A stretch of DNA of 64,000 nt. It comes from Ignavibacteriales bacterium (lineage in GTDB: Bacteria; Bacteroidota; Ignavibacteria; Ignavibacteriales; Melioribacteraceae). Position 1 is the stretch's first letter. Each line of letters begins with the position of its first letter. A program made the position numbers and the translations under genes. Where the stretch lies: contig JACOUS010000018.1 in NCBI GenBank assembly GCA_016177735.1, positions 124,001 to 188,000 on the forward strand. Direction: 5' to 3'. Below, piece after piece: positions 54,845 through 64,000 of this stretch. Under the pieces are notes generated by a model that was not told where the DNA came from, did no database searches, and was given only the letters and a program-made list of their open reading frames with translations.

Positions 54845-55993
54845 TTATTTTTTGAAAAACTCGCCGGTGATAGAATACCAATCTTTTTCTTTAAGATTTT
54901 CTAATTGACCCCAGTTTAGTTCAAAACTACCGTCTGTTTCTATTTTCATTACTTCTTTGATTCTCTTTAAATAGCAGTCAATCTCTTCCTGATAAAAATT
55001 CATTGCGTTCTTTCCGATTTTGAGCTGCTGTAATTCGGTTTCGATTTTATCAGCATCAATTATGCAAATCCAGTTTTTTTCGTACGGGGTGAATTCAAGC
55101 AGTTCGATGTTATCCATCAATTCATGATTAATCGATTTTACTTGTCCGCTTACCGGCGAAAGAAATTGTACCGACTTGTTCCCTTGTTTGATTCCGAAAA
55201 TAGGCTGACCGGCAGTTATATTCATTCCGAGGTTTGGAAAATCTATGCCGTCAATTTTGCCGATCAATTTTTTTGCAAAATCATCGAGACCGATTTTAAC
55301 AGCTCCGTCTTGCGAAATTCCAGCCCAGCAATGTCCTTCGGAAATAAAAACTCCGCCGGGAATAGTGAATTCGCCAGAACCAAGTTTTTCTGTTTCGGAA
55401 ATGTGTGCAATGTGTACCCTCGGCTTCAATTGTTTTTGAATTCTGTCTTGCCGTTTGATGAGCGATCTTTTTGTGAACTCGAGAAGCTCGTCTTCTGTAA
55501 ACGGTTTTTGAACGTAATCCATCGCACCGAACTTCATGCATTCAACGGCAGTTTCAACTGTTGCGTAACCGGTGATAATTATTACATCAATATCGGGACG
55601 AAGATTTTTTACAACTTTGGTTACCTCAACACCGTCCATCTCCGGCATTTTTAAATCGGTGAATACAAAATCGTAATGATTGGTTTTTATAAGATTAACT
55701 GCTTCTGCGCCGGCACTCACCGTATCAACAGAGTAACCGTCGAGCACAAGAATTTTTCTGAAGCTATCGAGAATAACATCTTCATCATCAACACATAAAA
55801 TTTTTGCTTTTGCGTTTTGAACTTCCGCACGTTTCAGTGAAACAGCTTCTTTGCTGAAATCAACTTTAACAGCTTCCTCGAGAACAGCTTTTCTTTCTTT
55901 GCGGAGTTTGCTTTCGTTGATCTTTTTTATTGTAAATCTGATGATGACATCAGCAACAATAAATATTATAACTGCTAAAATAAAAAGTGCCAT
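54845..55993 (-). CDS. Membrane-anchored response regulator with H-protein-like output
   Basis: A 382-aa protein with an N-terminal membrane helix (2-20), charged linker, receiver domain (about 64-180; Asp113 in FTDLKMPEMDG, Lys163) and a C-terminal domain (about 210-330) like glycine cleavage H-protein: GHCWAGISQDG, VKIGLDDFA, and SPVSGQVKSIN. There is no clear lipoyl Lys at the expected site (QGNKSVQFLSP; nearest is Lys273). No DNA-binding domain. ATG 55993 is chosen for the AGGAG upstream. Confidence 0.88.
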   Translation of the reverse strand: MALFILAVIIFIVADVIIRFTIKKINESKLRKERKAVLEEAVKVDFSKEAVSLKRAEVQNAKAKILCVDDEDVILDSFRKILVLDGYSVDTVSAGAEAVNLIKTNHYDFVFTDLKMPEMDGVEVTKVVKNLRPDIDVIIITGYATVETAVECMKFGAMDYVQKPFTEDELLEFTKRSLIKRQDRIQKQLKPRVHIAHISETEKLGSGEFTIPGGVFISEGHCWAGISQDGAVKIGLDDFAKKLIGKIDGIDFPNLGMNITAGQPIFGIKQGNKSVQFLSPVSGQVKSINHELMDNIELLEFTPYEKNWICIIDADKIETELQQLKIGKNAMNFYQEEIDCYLKRIKEVMKIETDGSFELNWGQLENLKEKDWYSITGEFFKK

Positions 55994-56015
55994 ATTTATT
56001 TCTCCTAAGTTGTAT

Positions 56016-56810
56016 TTATCGGCATCCGTTTGAACTGCATGATGCAAGAAGTTTTATTTCATAATCATACTCGCCTGGTATAATTCTATAAAGCCAGCCG
56101 TTGAAGTAAGGATCTTTTTCCAACAGTGATATATCATTTAATAATTTTTCGTTTCTATCAATTATTCTTCCGCTGATTGCCGAATAGAGCTGATGAACCG
56201 ATTCGTCTTCGCAGATAATTTTTGCCGCTGTTAACGCCTGATTGATTGCTTCGTCCCGCTCCATCAATTCGATTGTTTTCATGTTCTCTATTGTTTTTAA
56301 AAACAAATCCGTTGCGCCGATTAAAACAGTGCCGTCATAATCCGTGTTGAGCCAGCATGAATAGCCCAAACAAAAATATCTTGGCGGGCACTGAACATAA
56401 AAAAGCGAACCGGTTTTTTCCGTATCGGCATCGACCAATTTTTTATACTTAACTCCGCGTTTCATTATGCTTGTCATTTCATCGAACGTGAAAGGCTTCG
56501 GAATAAAATCAATTGCACCGAGCTGTAAAGATTTTACGGCGTTTTCCATTGTTGAATAACCGGTCGTGATAACAATCGGTGTGTTGTTGCGGCGGCTTTG
56601 CATTTCACTTATAAATTGAAAACCGTCCATTTCGGGAAGCATTATATCGCAAATGATAAGCTGATAATTTTGCCCGGAAATTTTTTCAAGCGCAGTTTTT
56701 GCATCCATCGTGTAATCAACTTTGTAACCGGATATTTCCCCGATTTTGATCACCGAATCAACAACTACCTGTTCATCGTCAATTATTAATATTTCACACT
56801 GTTTATTCAT
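56016..56810 (-). CDS. Response regulator with H-protein-like output
   Basis: A 264-aa soluble protein. Receiver domain 5-122 (Asp55 in IICDIMLPEMDG, Lys105). From about 140 an H-protein-like domain: YDGTVLIGATDLFL, then ESVHQLYSAISGRI, and the end NGWLYRIIP. In true H-protein the motif is ESVKA with lipoyl Lys; here His206 follows ESV and no Lys is near. So it cannot be lipoylated in the usual way. It starts 2 bases after the kinase gene. Confidence 0.88.
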   Translation of the reverse strand: MNKQCEILIIDDEQVVVDSVIKIGEISGYKVDYTMDAKTALEKISGQNYQLIICDIMLPEMDGFQFISEMQSRRNNTPIVITTGYSTMENAVKSLQLGAIDFIPKPFTFDEMTSIMKRGVKYKKLVDADTEKTGSLFYVQCPPRYFCLGYSCWLNTDYDGTVLIGATDLFLKTIENMKTIELMERDEAINQALTAAKIICEDESVHQLYSAISGRIIDRNEKLLNDISLLEKDPYFNGWLYRIIPGEYDYEIKLLASCSSNGCR

Positions 56811-56812
56811 TT

Positions 56813-58696
56813 TTATGCGAGAGGTAATTTGATTGAAAAAGTTGTTCCATTGCCTATTTCACTTTGCACGTTAATAGTTCCGTTGTGGTTATCAATTATT
56901 CCCCACACAACAGAAAGACCCAGTCCGGTTCCGCGTTGTCCTTTTGTAGAAAAGAACGGCTCGAAAATTTTATTCAGGTTTTCCGGCGGTATGCCGCACC
57001 CGTTGTCTGCAATTTGAATCTCTACATATTTTTTTTCACCGCCGCCGTCAACAAATTCCCATTTTTGCCAGTTGTCTTTGAATGAAGCGCATCCTTCAAC
57101 AAATCCTTGATTCGGGATTTGTATTTTATAAACCGGTCCGCCGCACTCGGGGCATTTTGCATTTTTATCTATTAATGATAAATCACAAACGGGGCAGTTC
57201 AACATAACATTTGGATTTTTTTCGAAAGCGATTCCAAAAAAATGCCGGTGGTTTCCGTAAATAGGATCGAGATGAACAAAGCCTTGATTGCCGTTCGATT
57301 TTATTTTCAGCCTGATCGATGAATTTCCGCCGATCTTGTATTCGTTGTTAATCAAACTATGATTCTTCGGGCAGACGCATTTTTTTATGTGCTTTATTCC
57401 TTTCGGTGAAAGAGTGATCAGCGAAGTGCCGATTGTAATCACGCCGCCGTTTGTGCCCGATGCATCGATAGCATTTAAAATTAAATTCAGAAAAACTTGC
57501 TGTATCTGGTTTGCATCCGCAGTAATCTTCGGAAGGTTTGTATCGAATTTTTTTACAAGATTGATTTTGCCGAACTTCAATTGGTTGTTAACAACTGCAA
57601 TTGCGCGGTTAATAATTTCGTTAACATCAATCATAGTTTTTTTGGGGGTTGACTGCCGTGCAAAATCGAGAAGACCTTTCACAATTTCGCGGCTGCGCAT
57701 CGTTTCCCGTACAATCACGTTTAAATCTTCTTGAAGCTGCGGATTCTCTTTTGCTCTTTTCAATAAGTAACTGCTGTAAGTTAAAACTCCGGTTAACGGA
57801 TTATTAATTTCGTGGGCAACACCGGCGGCAAGTCTTCCGAGCGAAGCCATTTTATCCGATTGAACAAGCTGATGCTGTGTGTCTTCAAGTTTTTTGATCA
57901 TGTTGTTAAAAGATTCGCCGAGGTAACCGAGTTCATCTGTGCCGGGTTCTTTTATTAGATAATTCAAATTGCCGAGAGCAACTTCGTTGGTCGCTTTCAC
58001 AAGCTCGCGCACCGGTTTATCGACCCATCTTTTCACGAAGTAACCGATAATTATTCCGAACGCCGTTATAGAAATTATCGCAAAGAGTAATTCTTGAATT
58101 TGATTGTTGGTAATCTGCTTATCAACATCTGCGAGCGAAATACTAACATCGAGAACACCAAGCACGGCTGCATATTGCGGATGTGCGTGGCACTCGGCTT
58201 CCCAGCAAGATTTTTCGTTGTAGATCGGATTGATAATTCCCATCAACCGCGTTGAATCGGGATTGAGCCTGTAAATTCTTGTTCTGTCTTTTATCGGTAA
58301 TTTTTCGAGCGGCTTGTTTTCTGCATGGCACGCATAACAACTTTCCGCTTTTTTATCGAGCATGTTTCCTATTTCATCTTCTTTCGTCGAATAAATAATT
58401 TCGCCTTCTTTGTTGAGAACACGTACATCATAAATTGCCGGGTCTTTGCCGATTGTATTTATAATTTCATGAATGTGATCTCTTTGGTTCAACAACATGC
58501 CGTAACGTGTGCTGTTCTTCACCGTTTCGCTTAATTGATTTGCATGACGCTCAACTTCTGCAAGCATTACATCTCTTTGTGATTTTATATTGAAGTACGA
58601 ATAGACTCCGATAATAATAATTGCAGTGATGCTTACGGCAATTGTGAGCTTCAATCCGATCCGTCTATAAAATCCTATTTCGTTGAATCCTTTCAT
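56813..58696 (-). CDS. Haem-c-bearing sensor histidine kinase with zinc-ribbon insert
   Basis: A 627-aa membrane sensor kinase. Helices at 15-37 and 203-222 bound a periplasmic domain with two haem c sites, CYACH (120-124) and CWEAECH (164-170, CX4CH), so it likely carries haem and senses redox state. HAMP about 223-275; HisKA with His295 (VAHEINNP); N-box Asn408. Between the N-box and the G1-box (DNGCGIPP, about 565) lies an insert of roughly 140 residues with Cys440, 442, 501, 504, 515, 518 (CPVC and CPEC), a rubredoxin/zinc-ribbon pattern. The rest of the ATPase core is intact. Confidence 0.93.
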   Translation of the reverse strand: MKGFNEIGFYRRIGLKLTIAVSITAIIIIGVYSYFNIKSQRDVMLAEVERHANQLSETVKNSTRYGMLLNQRDHIHEIINTIGKDPAIYDVRVLNKEGEIIYSTKEDEIGNMLDKKAESCYACHAENKPLEKLPIKDRTRIYRLNPDSTRLMGIINPIYNEKSCWEAECHAHPQYAAVLGVLDVSISLADVDKQITNNQIQELLFAIISITAFGIIIGYFVKRWVDKPVRELVKATNEVALGNLNYLIKEPGTDELGYLGESFNNMIKKLEDTQHQLVQSDKMASLGRLAAGVAHEINNPLTGVLTYSSYLLKRAKENPQLQEDLNVIVRETMRSREIVKGLLDFARQSTPKKTMIDVNEIINRAIAVVNNQLKFGKINLVKKFDTNLPKITADANQIQQVFLNLILNAIDASGTNGGVITIGTSLITLSPKGIKHIKKCVCPKNHSLINNEYKIGGNSSIRLKIKSNGNQGFVHLDPIYGNHRHFFGIAFEKNPNVMLNCPVCDLSLIDKNAKCPECGGPVYKIQIPNQGFVEGCASFKDNWQKWEFVDGGGEKKYVEIQIADNGCGIPPENLNKIFEPFFSTKGQRGTGLGLSVVWGIIDNHNGTINVQSEIGNGTTFSIKLPLA

Positions 58697-58698
58697 TC

Positions 58699-59817
58699 CT
58701 ACTTTGCTCTCTTCCCGGGTAAATTATTCGGATAAGATTTATCGTCGTGACAATCTTCGCATACCGGTTTTGAATACGATAATTCTTTGTGACAGTTTTC
58801 GCAATCCAACTCGCTGTGTGTTTCATCGAGCACTAAACCGGTTGACTTGTGTTTGAAGTTTTCCAAAGTCCAAGTTCCGTGGCAAGTTTTGCATTCATTG
58901 TTCAATCCTTTGAATCCGGATTTGCTTGTATGACAGCGGGCGCAATCAAGCTTCGAATGGAATTTCGATAAATCAAATCCCGTAACAGATTTATGATTGA
59001 ATCCGCCGGCTTCCGAATTGGAATGACACGAAGAACAATTTGATTCCGTGTTGTGACAGCTTGAACATTTTTTGTGTTTTATTTTTTCCGATATTGTTTT
59101 TGTTGATGCTGTTTTATTTGTCGAGTGGCATTTTATACAGCTCTCGTTCGAATGACAGTCCGAACATTCCAAACTGAACAAATTAATATGCTCGTTATGA
59201 TAAAACGTAACGAGCTTGCCTTGTTTTGTTTTTGCCGCAAAAGAAATTTTATCAGGAGTTTTAATTTCTGGATGAATTCTTTTTTTATTGTTCGAAACAA
59301 CTGACGTTTGTGATTTTTCTTTTCCTTTCAATTCATGGCAGACAGTGCAATCTGTACTGCCGCTCCACGCACGATGACAATTCATACATTGCTGGTGGTA
59401 TGCGCCTTTCAAATCCGGCTTGCTGATATCCGTCCGCTTGCGGGATGACTCGTGGCAATCGGAACATCCGATTACATTTCCCGGAGGATTGTAGTGATGA
59501 CATGTTCTGCATCCGCCGGCAAGCCCAGACATCTCTGCATGTGCCAAATGTGAAAACTTTACCGGTGAGTAAATATCCGTTTCTCTAATTTTATTTATTA
59601 CAAAAATTTTTGGGGCATCCGTCACCGGCTGGTCAATTCTTATCATACTTTCGCGCGGACAAACTTTTATGCACGGGTTTTCTTTTGTAGGAATATCGCA
59701 CGAATGGCATGTTGAACAAGTTAAATTTTGCGTTGAATGATTGCCGCTGATTTTGTTCTGCCCGTTAATTACAAACGGAACAATGAGCATCCAAATAAAA
59801 ATTTTATAATTCATCAT
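58699..59817 (-). CDS. 13-haem cytochrome c
   Basis: A 372-aa exported cytochrome with a signal peptide (about 1-19) and 13 CXXCH sites. The N-terminal part CSTCHSCDIPTKENPC plus IKVCPRE combines a CXXCH with additional Cys, recalling an iron-sulfur or structural site. Two later blocks look like tetrahaem c3/c7 repeats. Its ATG overlaps the NrfD-like stop codon (ATGA), and it ends 2 bases before the kinase, so the genes are one unit. Probable electron acceptor of the HybA/NrfD complex. Confidence 0.93.
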   Translation of the reverse strand: MMNYKIFIWMLIVPFVINGQNKISGNHSTQNLTCSTCHSCDIPTKENPCIKVCPRESMIRIDQPVTDAPKIFVINKIRETDIYSPVKFSHLAHAEMSGLAGGCRTCHHYNPPGNVIGCSDCHESSRKRTDISKPDLKGAYHQQCMNCHRAWSGSTDCTVCHELKGKEKSQTSVVSNNKKRIHPEIKTPDKISFAAKTKQGKLVTFYHNEHINLFSLECSDCHSNESCIKCHSTNKTASTKTISEKIKHKKCSSCHNTESNCSSCHSNSEAGGFNHKSVTGFDLSKFHSKLDCARCHTSKSGFKGLNNECKTCHGTWTLENFKHKSTGLVLDETHSELDCENCHKELSYSKPVCEDCHDDKSYPNNLPGKRAK

Positions 59818-61055
59818 TTCGCACCCCGTATCGAAAATTTTGTTTTGTGAACTGCGGGAATCTGCGGTACGCTTACAATCGGGAAGATCATTACAAATGC
59901 TCTGAACAAAAGGACTTCAATTGCAATGAAACCGGCGGTAACAAAAATTTCTCCAACAGAAGGGAAGTACGGAGTGAATTGATACGGCGGTGTGTACGCT
60001 ACTATGAAATTGTTTAATCTATTCAAGAACACGCCGAAGATTACGAGGAACGAAGCAATTGATAAACCGAGCGGCGATCTTTGTATCTGCGGCGACATAA
60101 ATAATCTTAACGGAACAATAATTCCAAGTACAAGTTCGATAACAAACATCACACTTGCAGTGTTGAATTCGGTTAAGTAAACAAATGTCTGTCTGATTAC
60201 CATATCACCTATCTTGAAAGAAAGATAAATGAATAAAATCGGGGCAATCATTCTTCCGAGTCCGGCAAGAATTGGTGTTTCGGGTTTTAAATCGAACGAT
60301 CTTGATGTTAACACTGATTCAAAAATTACCATTGGCAAACCGACCGAAATTGCTGACAACAAAAACAACAGCGGAAGAATTGGTGTCTGCCACAACGGAT
60401 GCATTTTTGGTCCGGCAATTACCATCAACGTTCCCAAAGAAGATTGATGCAGACAAGAAAGAACAACTCCGGCGATAATGAAAATGAACATCGTTTTATC
60501 GAGCCCTCTATCGAGCGCTCTTAAAAATTTATCTACACTATTGTTGTATTTTTTTAACAAGCCGGGCAAGTTTACTCTTCCGATAAATCGTTCAGTTACA
60601 ATCGGCAAAAACTCGATGTAGAGAACGGTTAAATAGATCATAACGCATATGCCTACTTCAAACAGAACAGAAGTGCCGTTCCACATAATTAGCGGATGCC
60701 AGATGTAGTAGTAACGTCCGAGATCAATTGCAACGCTCATTGCAACAAATGTGTAGCCGAGCATCGCAGTTAATAACGCCGGTCGTGTGATTAGATGATA
60801 TTCTTCTTTGTGCATGATATGACCGAGCGCGGCGGTTGTAAAACCTCCGGCGGCAAGTGCAACACCGGCGGCTACATCGATGCCAATCCAAATTCCCCAC
60901 GGATATTGATTGCTTAAATTTGTTACCGTACCGATGCCGAAAATCAATCGCGCAAAAACGAAAATGATTCCAACGAGTGCAATCACCGATAAAAAAATTA
61001 CGGTAGGTGTAAAATATTTTCTCGGCATAGGAGTTGGTTTTATAAATTCACTCAT
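59814..61055 (-). CDS. NrfD/HybB-type quinone-interacting membrane protein
   Basis: A 413-aa integral membrane protein with about 10 helices, of the NrfD/HybB/PsrC family that exchanges electrons with menaquinone. NQYPWGIWIGIDVAAGVALAAG at the start is diagnostic. No haem. It overlaps the iron-sulfur gene by 8 bases and has a strong AAGGAGG site. With the HybA-like and 13-haem proteins it forms a candidate menaquinol:cytochrome c oxidoreductase. Confidence 0.94.
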   Translation of the reverse strand: MSEFIKPTPMPRKYFTPTVIFLSVIALVGIIFVFARLIFGIGTVTNLSNQYPWGIWIGIDVAAGVALAAGGFTTAALGHIMHKEEYHLITRPALLTAMLGYTFVAMSVAIDLGRYYYIWHPLIMWNGTSVLFEVGICVMIYLTVLYIEFLPIVTERFIGRVNLPGLLKKYNNSVDKFLRALDRGLDKTMFIFIIAGVVLSCLHQSSLGTLMVIAGPKMHPLWQTPILPLLFLLSAISVGLPMVIFESVLTSRSFDLKPETPILAGLGRMIAPILFIYLSFKIGDMVIRQTFVYLTEFNTASVMFVIELVLGIIVPLRLFMSPQIQRSPLGLSIASFLVIFGVFLNRLNNFIVAYTPPYQFTPYFPSVGEIFVTAGFIAIEVLLFRAFVMIFPIVSVPQIPAVHKTKFSIRGAK

Positions 61056-61962
61056 GATTTGCCTCCTTATGTTCGTCTTGTTTGCGGTTTTTGTTGAGCC
61101 ACATTACTCCGCCAAACAGAGCATAAAGAGCAATCGGTGGAACAAAGTATGCAAAGATTCCATGTTGAATTGCCTCGCTAACACCAGGCGCCGGGTTTGT
61201 TCCGAGTTTCGGAAATTGTAATTCATGAAAATCTCTTCCGGCTAAATAGAGCCAGCTCGTTCCGCCAACTTCATGTTCTCCGTAAACATTATTTACATAA
61301 CGATCTGGGTAGAGACTAATTTTTTGATGTGCGAGATCAATAAGCTCTTCTCTTCTTCCGTATGTTAAAACTTCCATTGGACAGATTTCAACACAAGCCG
61401 GAAGTTTTCCGTCTTTAGTTCTGTCGAAACAGAAATCGCATTTGCGTACTTCGGGCTGAATTGCTTTTCCGTACTCAAATGCCGGAACCTGAAAAGGACA
61501 CGCAACCATACAATAGCGGCATCCTATGCATCTGTCCCCGTTCCAAATTACGGAACCGTTTTTCTCTTTTGAAAACGCTCCAACAATGCACGCCGATACA
61601 CAAGCCGGTTTATCGCAGTGCATACATTGTACTTTTACATCTACCGGAAATTGATCGTCTCCTTTTGCAGCGTATTCGTTTACCACAGTCAATGTTTTGT
61701 CATCGGGTCTTCTCATGTTTTTGAAAACTGATCTGTCATTGTACGATTCAATTGATTGTGCAGATAGGTTGTGTGCGGTTTTGCATGCCCATTCGCATTT
61801 GCGGCAGCCGATGCAAACCGTTGTATCAACCAAAACACCCATCCGATTTTCATCAAGAATATTATTCGGTGCAGCTTTTGCCGGCTTGGAAGAAACACCC
61901 GTCAGCCCGGCACCAATTAATGCGCTCGTTTTTAGAAAATTACGGCGAGATTGATTTGCCAT
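61048..61962 (-). CDS. HybA-like periplasmic iron-sulfur protein
   Basis: A 304-aa protein with a Tat signal (SRRNFLKTSALIGAG) and four [4Fe-4S] sites: CIGCRKCEWAC, CMHCDKPACVSAC, CIGCRYCMVAC and the CDFC/CPMEV pair. A C-terminal helix (about 270-292, FVPPIALYALFGGVMWL) anchors it, as in HybA. It accepts or gives electrons to the NrfD-like protein. First gene of a six-gene operon running to 54845. Confidence 0.94.
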   Translation of the reverse strand: MANQSRRNFLKTSALIGAGLTGVSSKPAKAAPNNILDENRMGVLVDTTVCIGCRKCEWACKTAHNLSAQSIESYNDRSVFKNMRRPDDKTLTVVNEYAAKGDDQFPVDVKVQCMHCDKPACVSACIVGAFSKEKNGSVIWNGDRCIGCRYCMVACPFQVPAFEYGKAIQPEVRKCDFCFDRTKDGKLPACVEICPMEVLTYGRREELIDLAHQKISLYPDRYVNNVYGEHEVGGTSWLYLAGRDFHELQFPKLGTNPAPGVSEAIQHGIFAYFVPPIALYALFGGVMWLNKNRKQDEHKEANHE

Positions 61963-62160
61963 TTATAACCTCCGTTTGATAAGCCACGCAGAAAATGAAA
62001 TCCAAACAAGAAATTGGAGATTCATATCCATTTACAAATTGATACAAAGAATTGTGCCAATCAATCTGATATTATATTTCTTCAAAAAAGCGGCATTGTC
62101 TTTATTAAGGCAAGTTTTTTTGTTACTTTCGTACCCAAATTAGAGAAAAAAATATCAGTT

Positions 62161-64000
62161 ATGGGAAAGAAGAATACATTGGATTTGCCGATACTACGTC
62201 AGAAAATAAATAATATTGATGAAGATATTATCAAACTTCTACTCGATAGAAGAAACTTGAGCAAAAAAGTAATTATAGCCAAAGAGGAAAGTAAAAATCC
62301 GATCCGTGATCAAAAACGGGAAGAAGAGTTACTTGCCCGTGTAATTAAACTCGGCAGAAAATCCGGATTGGATTCCACATTTTTATCGAAAGTATTTTAC
62401 GAGATCATTGAAGACTCGGTGAGGCTTCAACAAAGTCACGTGCAGTCTTCACTTAATAAAGCCGCTAAAAAGAAGAGTGTTAAAGTTGCCATTCAAGGAA
62501 TTGAAGGCGCTTACAGTTTTCTTGCAGCCGAAAAATATTTTGTTCACTCGGGATACAAACTAAATTTTGTTTATAAAAAAAGATTTGACGAAGTGGTTGA
62601 TGCTGTTGAAAAAGGGGAAGCTGAGTACGCCGTTCTCCCGATTGAAAACACTACATCGGGAGGAATTAACGAAGTGTACGATCTTCTTTTGCACACGACA
62701 CTATCAATAGTGGGCGAGGAGAAATTTCAGGTTAAACACTGCCTCGTAACTTTGAAAGATATTCCAATCGAGAAGATCAAAAAAGTTTATGCGCATTATC
62801 AGGCGGCGGCACAGTGCAGTAAATTTTTGGAAACGATTCCCGATGTATCAGTTGAATATTTTGCAGATACTGCAATGTCCGTTCAAAAAATAAAAGAAGA
62901 AGGGAACCAATACTTTGCGGCAATTGCAAGCGAAGAAGCTGCCAAACTTTTCGGATTAAAAATCATAAAGAAAAATATTGCAAATCAGCCGGATAATTTC
63001 ACACGGTTTTTGGTTGCATCGCGCAAACCGGAAAAAGTTGATCCGCGCATTCCGTGCAAAACATCGATCATAATGGCTACATCGCACACACCCGGCTCGC
63101 TTGTGGAAGCGCTCAATGTTTTCAGAAAATTTAATGTGAACCTCACTAAACTTGAATCGCGCCCGATTGTTGGAAATCCGTGGGAAGAAATGTTCTATCT
63201 CGATTTAGAAGGAAATATTTTTGATGAAGTTGTGCAGAAAGTGATGGATGAATTAGGTCACTACACGCGATTCATGAAAATCCTCGGAAGTTATCCATCG
63301 CAAGAACTTTCGAAAACAAAATTGGAGATGCACAAAATTTTAGCCGGTGAAACGGAAAGTAAAAAAACAGCGGCATCCGAAGAGAGTACGAAAAAGAGTG
63401 CGGCTGTAAAAAAATCCAAGAGTTACAAACTTGCAAGCCGTGAATACAAAGCAGAAGATACAATCATAAAAGTTCGCGATGTGTTAATCGGAGGTGATAA
63501 TTTTGTTGTAATTGCCGGACCGTGTTCTGTTGAATCGAAAGAGATGATACTTGAGTGTGCGAAAGAAGCAAAAGAATACGGCGCACAAATTCTACGAGGC
63601 GGATGTTTCAAACCGCGTACTTCACCATACAGTTTTCAGGGATGGGGATTTGAAGCACTCGATAATTTAACCGAAGCCGGAAAAGTTTATCAAATTCCGG
63701 TTGTTACGGAAGTGATGGACACCGAACAAGTTGAGCCGGTTGCAAAAACGGCGGACATACTTCAAGTAGGTGCGCGTAACATGCAAAACTTTGCATTGCT
63801 GAAAGCTGTGGGTAAAACACACCGCCCGGTTCTTTTGAAGCGTGGATTGATGGCATCGATTGAAGAATTATTGAATGCTGCCGAGTATATTCTTTCGCAA
63901 GGAAACAGACAGGTAATTCTTTGCGAGCGCGGCATACGAACTTTTGAAACTGCTTCGAGAAATACACTCGATATCGGTGCAGTGCCTATCTTAAAAGAGC
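62161..64000 (+). CDS. Chorismate mutase-prephenate dehydratase-DAHP synthase fusion (partial)
   Basis: An open frame of at least 613 codons, cut by the window end. Residues 5-90 are an AroQ-type chorismate mutase ([20 protein letters not shown]). About 107-290 is prephenate dehydratase ([17 protein letters not shown]; catalytic TRF at 281-283). About 300-385 is an ACT domain with ESRP. A Lys/Ser/Ala linker (386-425) leads to a DAHP synthase domain from about 430 ([30 protein letters not shown]). So the first and last common steps to phenylalanine sit on one chain. Divergent from the HybA operon. Confidence 0.93.
   Translation, partial: MGKKNTLDLPILRQKINNIDEDIIKLLLDRRNLSKKVIIAKEESKNPIRDQKREEELLARVIKLGRKSGLDSTFLSKVFYEIIEDSVRLQQSHVQSSLNKAAKKKSVKVAIQGIEGAYSFLAAEKYFVHSGYKLNFVYKKRFDEVVDAVEKGEAEYAVLPIENTTSGGINEVYDLLLHTTLSIVGEEKFQVKHCLVTLKDIPIEKIKKVYAHYQAAAQCSKFLETIPDVSVEYFADTAMSVQKIKEEGNQYFAAIASEEAAKLFGLKIIKKNIANQPDNFTRFLVASRKPEKVDPRIPCKTSIIMATSHTPGSLVEALNVFRKFNVNLTKLESRPIVGNPWEEMFYLDLEGNIFDEVVQKVMDELGHYTRFMKILGSYPSQELSKTKLEMHKILAGETESKKTAASEESTKKSAAVKKSKSYKLASREYKAEDTIIKVRDVLIGGDNFVVIAGPCSVESKEMILECAKEAKEYGAQILRGGCFKPRTSPYSFQGWGFEALDNLTEAGKVYQIPVVTEVMDTEQVEPVAKTADILQVGARNMQNFALLKAVGKTHRPVLLKRGLMASIEELLNAAEYILSQGNRQVILCERGIRTFETASRNTLDIGAVPILKE

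Noticed and set aside
55994-56047. Extended N-terminus of the second response regulator, overlapping the first
   Set aside because: AGGAG before ATG 55993 and the membrane helix that follows give a better start.
57030-57410. Insert in the sensor kinase as an assembly or frameshift error
   Set aside because: The frame stays open through the insert, codon use is like the rest, and the Cys pattern is ordered, so it looks like a real domain.

Overview
The window most likely comes from a member of the Ignavibacteria (Ignavibacteriota, Bacteroidota/Chlorobi lineage). It is AT-rich, four secreted proteins end in type IX secretion (T9SS) type A sorting domains of the NYPNPFNP / GIYFYRL kind, and it carries many multihaem c-type cytochromes next to a near-complete haem synthesis cluster. 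No rRNA, tRNA, CRISPR array, transposase or prophage was seen. All calls come from reading motifs and spacing; no database search was possible.

Layout. 1-4.4 kb: the end of a sugar ABC importer (permease, permease, ATPase) and a sodium:solute symporter. 4.5-12.8 kb: MsrA, T9SS cargo proteins, two tandem collar-domain proteins, a formyltransferase-like enzyme and a GH18 protein. 12.9-15.9 kb: an RsbW-like ATPase, a Sel1-repeat protein and an RsbU/SpoIIE-type phosphatase. 16.5-20.2 kb: cytochrome c maturation genes ccmC, ccmD-like, ccmE (with Cys in place of the haem-binding His) and ccmF. 20.4-28.1 kb: a ferredoxin with a membrane partner, an OmpR-type two-component system, and cytochromes including a multihaem protein with a T9SS sorting domain. 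28.2-32.4 kb: an outer-membrane protein, a radical SAM enzyme, a lipoprotein and a haemerythrin. 32.4-47.4 kb: a minus-strand haem cluster (hemL, hemB, hemG/Y, hemH, hemN, hemE, hemD, hemC, hemA, HemX-like protein) interrupted by an S23-type four-helix protein and an opposite-strand MNT-HEPN pair. 47.6-54.4 kb: a porin-cytochrome conduit with an inner-membrane multihaem c / cytochrome b fusion. 54.8-62.0 kb: a tight six-gene operon of HybA-like ferredoxin, NrfD/HybB-like quinone protein, 13-haem cytochrome, haem-c-bearing sensor kinase with a zinc-ribbon insert, and two response regulators whose output is a glycine-cleavage-H-like domain. 62.2 kb to the end: a chorismate mutase-prephenate dehydratase-DAHP synthase fusion.

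How the parts fit (inference). The haem cluster makes haem, the Ccm proteins attach it to about 70 CXXCH-type sites encoded here, and the cytochromes can pass electrons from menaquinol in the inner membrane (the 813-aa fusion, or the HybA/NrfD complex) through the periplasm and the outer-membrane porin-cytochrome conduit to the cell surface, where the T9SS-exported cytochrome may also sit. This is a plausible extracellular electron transfer locus. The most unusual part is the redox-sensor operon at 54.8-62 kb.

The window also has several families of short palindromic repeats. Some lie inside coding sequence in frame: two T9SS sorting domains carry palindromes at the same positions, and hemG and hemE carry repeat-derived codons.
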